56,667 bases of DNA from Planctomycetota bacterium (GTDB taxonomy: Bacteria > Planctomycetota > UBA1135 > UBA2386). The notes beneath the pieces are model-generated. The model was not told where the DNA came from. It saw only the letters and a program-made list of their open reading frames with translations, and ran no database searches. Shown here in pieces: positions 53,182 to 56,667 of this stretch. The stretch covers positions 1-56,667 of the forward strand of contig CANEYR010000018.1 in NCBI GenBank assembly GCA_947444055.1, given 5' to 3'. Both the position numbers and the translations under genes were made by a program. Position 1 is the first letter of the stretch. Each line of letters opens with the position of its first letter.

Positions 53182-53901
53182 TCAGCCGAGCAGCGCTCTC
53201 AGGTCGCGCACCGGCAACGGGCCGTCATGCCAGAACGGTTCGGCAACCGGGACGCCGATGCGCGCACCGTGGAAACGATCGCGCACGTCGGCGCGTTCGA
53301 GCACGTCGAGACCAAGCACCAGATGACTGCGGTCGGGTGGGTTCAACTGCGAGCGATAGCAGCGAACGACCTCCGCCTTGGCCGCCGCGACCGAGGTGAT
53401 GTCGACGACCAGAGTCGGTTCGACTGGCTGGTTGCCGGGATACCGCAAAAACAGGCGCGGCCGGTGCGGGGCGCCGAGTTGGGGCTCGTAGTTGCGTAAG
53501 CCGGCGAGGAAGACCGAGCGTTCTGCCAACTGGGCGACAGCGACGTGGTCTGGATGCACGTCGTGCGCGTGCGGAGCGAGCAGCAGGTTGGGGCGAACGG
53601 CGCGCAGCGCCGCGACCAACGCGTTGGTGCTGGCATCGTCGACGCGCACGCCGGTGTCCGCGAAGCCGAGGTTGTGGCGCGCCAGCGCCCCGAGCTTCTG
53701 TGCGGCGGTTGCCGCTTCGACGTCCCGATCGGCGACGGTGCCCCGCGAGCCCTTTTCGCCGCGTGTGCAGTCGAGCAATACAAACCTCTGGCCGACTTGC
53801 CGCAGCAGGAGCAGGGTGCCGGCCGCCGCGATCTCGATGTCGTCCGGGTGCGGCCCGAGCGCCAGCACTTCGCACGCGGGCAACGTCGCGGTGGTGGTCA
53901 T
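53182..53901 (-). CDS. bshB1: Bacillithiol deacetylase BshB1 (LmbE-like)
   Basis: 239 aa LmbE/PIG-L zinc deacetylase removing acetyl from GlcNAc-malate. Seen: LGPHPDDIEIAAAGTLLLL with zinc ligands His-Pro-Asp-Asp, DCTRGEKGSRGT, and APHAHDVHPDHVAVAQL with the third zinc His. Overlaps the bshC stop by 4 nt. Neighbours bshC and bshA support bacillithiol rather than mycothiol or glycan chemistry. Confidence 0.92.
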   Translation of the reverse strand: MTTTATLPACEVLALGPHPDDIEIAAAGTLLLLRQVGQRFVLLDCTRGEKGSRGTVADRDVEAATAAQKLGALARHNLGFADTGVRVDDASTNALVAALRAVRPNLLLAPHAHDVHPDHVAVAQLAERSVFLAGLRNYEPQLGAPHRPRLFLRYPGNQPVEPTLVVDITSVAAAKAEVVRCYRSQLNPPDRSHLVLGLDVLERADVRDRFHGARIGVPVAEPFWHDGPLPVRDLRALLG

Positions 53902-55463
53902 GCCGAACCCAACTCCAGCACGCCATGCTCGATGCGGAACGGATCGGCGGCCTCGATCAGCAAGTCGGCGAAGCGCGGTCCGTAGGTATTGAGGTAGGCG
54001 ATCGGTCCGAGCACGCGCTCCTGGATGCGATTGCGCGGACGCAGCGTGCTGCAGAGGCGGCGCAGTTGCTTGATGCCGGTGCCTTCGCGGTTCTGGCGGG
54101 CGTTGCGCACCTTCTGCTGCAGGCGTTCGATCTCTTCGATCGCCTTCGAGCGCGCGCGGTCGAGAGCACTCAGCATCGAGGCGTCAATGGCGCCAAGCTT
54201 CTGCGTGATGGCATCGAGGCTCTGGCGAACCTTCGCCTGCAGGTCGTCGAGCGCATCTTCGATGTCTCCTCCATCATCCGCTTGCAGCAGTTTCTCGGCG
54301 AGCTTCTCCGGCGTCTGGTCGAGATCGGGAATGTCGAGTGAGAAGCGCGTCAGCAAGCGCTGCATCGATGGCTCGACGACAGTCATCGAGGCGCGTGGCA
54401 CAAACACCGGCAACGGCACGCCGAGCAGGCGATACAGGGGCGCGACTGCGCACAGATAGGCGAGTTCGCCGGGGCCACAGATGAAGCCGATCGTGGGCAA
54501 GCAGGCGTCTTGCCAGAGCGGCCGCAGCAACACACCGGGACTGAGATCCTGCGCGCGACCACACTCCTCACCGTCGCCGAGCGGCTCGCGATGGCCACCC
54601 GTGAGCTCGAACATCATGGTGCTCGATGGATCGAGCGTGACGTCGACACCGACGTCGGCGAGGTCTTCGCACGTCTGCTTGACCTTCTCGCGCACGTCGT
54701 TGGACTTGGTCCACCACCGCTTCAGCGGCTCGAACGCTTCCGCCGGCAAATCGCGCGGTTCGATGATGCAGAGGCCAAAACGACCGAACGCGGCGAACAG
54801 GATGCGCGCCATCTGGTCGCCGATCGTCTCATCCGGATGCCGCGGCTTGCACAGCGACATCACCCAATCGCGGTGTTCGCTCTGCGGCAGCAGCGAATCG
54901 ATCTCGGCCAGCAGCTTGTCCATCTCGCGACCCGCACCGATGGCGCGCAGCGGCTCGTTGGTGCGATTGAGGTCGAGGCGGAAGCGTTGCACTTCCTGCT
55001 GTTGGTTGACGAGGAACAGGCGGTTCGCTTCGTCGAGGTCGTGGTCGTCGCTGTGATTCCAAAACACCGGCACCACGCGCGGGCCCTCCGGTTCGGCATT
55101 GATCTCGCGACAGAGCCGAATCGCCGTCGCCACTTTGTGGAACGTGAACAGCGGCCCACCCATCAGGGCGGGCTGCTGGCCGGTGACGACGGCGTGCACT
55201 GTGGGGTCGAGCAGTTGCTCGGCACTCGCGAACACTTCGGGCGGCGCTTGTTGGCGTTCGGCGTAGGTGCGCAACGACTTGACCAAGGCTTCGCGCGACA
55301 ACAGACGCCCCGCTCCCGTCGGCGCTCGGCGCAGCAGTTCTTGCACGGAGCGCGCGCGCATACCGAGAAAGCCGCTCAGGTCACGATCGTCTTCGAGGTA
55401 GCGCTGATGGACTTCGGAGGTGCCAAGGCGGCGGAACGAGATGTGGCGGAGCGTCGATGTCAC
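53898..55463 (-). CDS. bshC: Putative cysteine ligase BshC
   Basis: 521 aa from a GTG that overlaps the pyrF stop (GTGA). Matches BshC: VVTGQQPALMGGPLFTFHKV, VPVFWNHSDDHDLDEANR, IGFICGPGELAYLCAV and a C-terminal coiled-coil stretch (AIEEIERLQQKVRNARQ). BshC adds cysteine to glucosamine-malate, the last step of bacillithiol synthesis. With bshB1 directly after and bshA further downstream, the pathway is complete in this window. Confidence 0.92.
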   Translation of the reverse strand: MTSTLRHISFRRLGTSEVHQRYLEDDRDLSGFLGMRARSVQELLRRAPTGAGRLLSREALVKSLRTYAERQQAPPEVFASAEQLLDPTVHAVVTGQQPALMGGPLFTFHKVATAIRLCREINAEPEGPRVVPVFWNHSDDHDLDEANRLFLVNQQQEVQRFRLDLNRTNEPLRAIGAGREMDKLLAEIDSLLPQSEHRDWVMSLCKPRHPDETIGDQMARILFAAFGRFGLCIIEPRDLPAEAFEPLKRWWTKSNDVREKVKQTCEDLADVGVDVTLDPSSTMMFELTGGHREPLGDGEECGRAQDLSPGVLLRPLWQDACLPTIGFICGPGELAYLCAVAPLYRLLGVPLPVFVPRASMTVVEPSMQRLLTRFSLDIPDLDQTPEKLAEKLLQADDGGDIEDALDDLQAKVRQSLDAITQKLGAIDASMLSALDRARSKAIEEIERLQQKVRNARQNREGTGIKQLRRLCSTLRPRNRIQERVLGPIAYLNTYGPRFADLLIEAADPFRIEHGVLELGSA

Positions 55464-56344
55464 GAATTGCCTTGCACGGTGGAACGCGCCGTCGCGACCG
55501 CGCGGCATTCGGCGGCGAATGCGGCAGCAGCGTGATCGATGCGAGAGAGCCAGTCAGAAGCGGAAGGTTGAAAGCACTGCATGACGCCACGGCTTTGGTT
55601 GACCAGAGCCCCAAGCCCGCGACGGTCGAAAGCGGCGGCGAGATCCTGCACCTTGCCACCTTGCGCGCCGACGCCGGGCAGCAGCAGCCACGCGTTCGGC
55701 AACAGGGCGCGCAGGCGCGCCAATTCTTGTGGCCAGGTCGCCCCGACCACGGCCCCCACCGGCGAGTAACCATGGGCTTGCGGCAGGTCGTGTCCCCACC
55801 GCGTGACGGCGCGCGCGACCACGTCGCATAGCGGCTCGCCCCCCACCTGCAGGTCTTGGAAATCCTTGGCGCCAGGATTGCTCGTGCGCACCAACACGAA
55901 CACCGCTTTGCCGCCGCGTTCGGGGCGGCAATGCTGCAAGAACGGCTGCACGGAGTCGAGCCCGAGGTACGGGTGCAGCGTCACCGCGTCGGCGGTCTTG
56001 AAGTGACCTTCGGCATAGGCCTCCGCGGTGCTACCGATGTCGCCCCGCTTGATGTCGGCGAGCACCAAGAGACAGCTCTGCTTGGCGAGTGCGCAGACTT
56101 CTTCGTAGGCGCGATAGCCCTCGGCGCCAAAGCACTCAAAGAAAGCGATGTTGGGCTTCACACACGGCGCGTGGTTGGCGATTGTTGGCAGGGCCTGCTG
56201 ATAGAACGCGACTAGGCGCTCAGCTGGGGGAGCGCCGTTGGCGATGCTGCTCGGCAACGCGTCGAGTCGCGGATCCAAGCCGATGACAATCGGGGCCTGA
56301 CCGGCGAGGACACGTTCAGCGAGCTGCGCGACAAAACTCTGCAT
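55460..56344 (-). CDS. pyrF: Orotidine 5'-phosphate decarboxylase (type 2)
   Basis: 294 aa. TIM barrel with IVIGLDPRLDALPS at the start, CVKPNIAFFECFG, VLADIKRGDIGSTAEAYAEG (the catalytic Asp-Lys tetrad region) and LLPGVGAQGG. Length and motifs fit the long PyrF class seen in actinobacteria and others. Final step to UMP. First gene of the run to bshC and bshB1. Confidence 0.95.
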   Translation of the reverse strand: MQSFVAQLAERVLAGQAPIVIGLDPRLDALPSSIANGAPPAERLVAFYQQALPTIANHAPCVKPNIAFFECFGAEGYRAYEEVCALAKQSCLLVLADIKRGDIGSTAEAYAEGHFKTADAVTLHPYLGLDSVQPFLQHCRPERGGKAVFVLVRTSNPGAKDFQDLQVGGEPLCDVVARAVTRWGHDLPQAHGYSPVGAVVGATWPQELARLRALLPNAWLLLPGVGAQGGKVQDLAAAFDRRGLGALVNQSRGVMQCFQPSASDWLSRIDHAAAAFAAECRAVATARSTVQGNS

Positions 56345-56667
56345 CGAAGGCGTGAGCCTAGCTGCCGACGCGCCGAATCCTTAATCGAAGGTGAATGCCG
56401 TAGGTGTGCGCCGTCGTCGTCGTTGCTGAGCAGGGCGAAAGCTTCGTCGCGTCGTGCCGCTTGGCGAGCAAAACCCAACGCCATCGTCGTCAGCAGCCTT
56501 GGCCTCGATGCGCGGTTCGTAGCGTCGCCGCCGACCACGTTGCCGGGTGTCATGCACGGACCGCGGCGAGCCGACAGCGCGGGTCGGAAGCTTTCCGAGT
56601 TGTCGTACGCTCACTTTTGCGTGTGCTCGTTGGCTGCTTTCCCAAACTGGCGACTGGCCCAGGCTCG
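56345..56667. other. Right-edge region with no recognised gene
   Basis: 323 nt upstream of pyrF. The minus-strand frame ending near 56381 has a short RRSFRPAQQRRRRRTPTAF stretch recalling ribosomal protein L34, but it is too short and the rest does not fit. Should contain the pyrF promoter. Confidence 0.4.

Noticed and set aside
56381..56460. Peptide resembling the start of ribosomal protein L34 (RRSFRPAQQRRRRRTPTAF)
   Set aside because: Only about 19 residues match, no start codon in the right place and the second half of L34 is missing; arginine-rich chance similarity is likely, though rpmH does often lie near dnaA.

Overview
The window is a GC-rich, gene-dense bacterial chromosome segment (about 65-68% GC by eye). 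It comes from a Gram-negative, outer-membrane-bearing organism. KDO enzymes, an LptD-type barrel, a Mla-type lipid transport cassette, FG-GAP and kelch-type secreted proteins and a complete bacillithiol gene set together suggest a deep-branching Planctomycetota-like lineage. That placement is inference from gene content, not a phylogenetic result. dnaA, dnaN, a dciA-like gene, gyrB and parA lie together at 42.9-53.1 kb, so the right half is probably close to the replication origin.

Layout. 0-1.5 kb: pyrE coupled to a MobA-like nucleotidyltransferase fused to an NfsA-like nitroreductase. 1.6-4.7 kb: an exported FG-GAP protein with an in-frame TGA, an ACT-domain protein and a polyprenol-phosphate-mannose-type glycosyltransferase. 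4.7-7.1 kb: purF and a divergent class-IV aminotransferase. 7.1-12.1 kb: an overlapping operon lysC / long signal peptidase / CPBP membrane protein / CBM9-like exported protein. 12.1-15.0 kb: an isopropylmalate-synthase-family enzyme, an Hpt protein, a small Cys protein and a sugar isomerase-like protein. 15.2-18.2 kb: a lower-GC accessory island (TPR-ankyrin protein plus two unknowns). 18.3-22.6 kb: an SGNH-like protein, fmt-rsmB and a HIT/GalT-like enzyme. 22.6-27.7 kb: exported proteins, including two tandem CxxC paralogs, one of which has an in-frame TGA where the other has Cys, a degenerate peptidase-MA-like protein and a kelch protein. 27.8-34.8 kb: kdsD-kdsC-LptC/A-like-lptD. 34.8-39.0 kb: a DUF481 outer-membrane protein, a FUN14-like protein, EttA-type ABC-F, TatA/B and DUF2007. 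39.0-42.8 kb: an MCE protein, a MlaF-MlaE fusion and a MshEN-domain protein. 42.9-48.9 kb: gyrB, dciA, dnaN, dnaA. 49.3-56.3 kb: a NifS-type desulfurase, bshA, an ATPase-like protein, parA, bshB1, bshC and pyrF.

The most unusual signal is a pair of exported proteins whose reading frames are each interrupted by a single TGA. In the FG-GAP gene the TGA is followed, at about the spacing of a bacterial SECIS element, by a perfect 7-bp hairpin. In the thioredoxin-like gene the adjacent paralog has Cys at the matching position. Both fit selenocysteine insertion and suggest undescribed selenoprotein families, though nonsense mutation cannot be excluded from this window alone. The second notable item is the nucleotidyltransferase-nitroreductase fusion at the left edge.

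Functional themes: envelope building (KDO, Lpt, Mla, Tat, signal peptidase), thiol and redox chemistry (bacillithiol, desulfurase, CxxC proteins, candidate Sec proteins), pyrimidine and purine synthesis (pyrE, pyrF, purF) and replication. No rRNA, tRNA, insertion sequence or CRISPR array was recognised.
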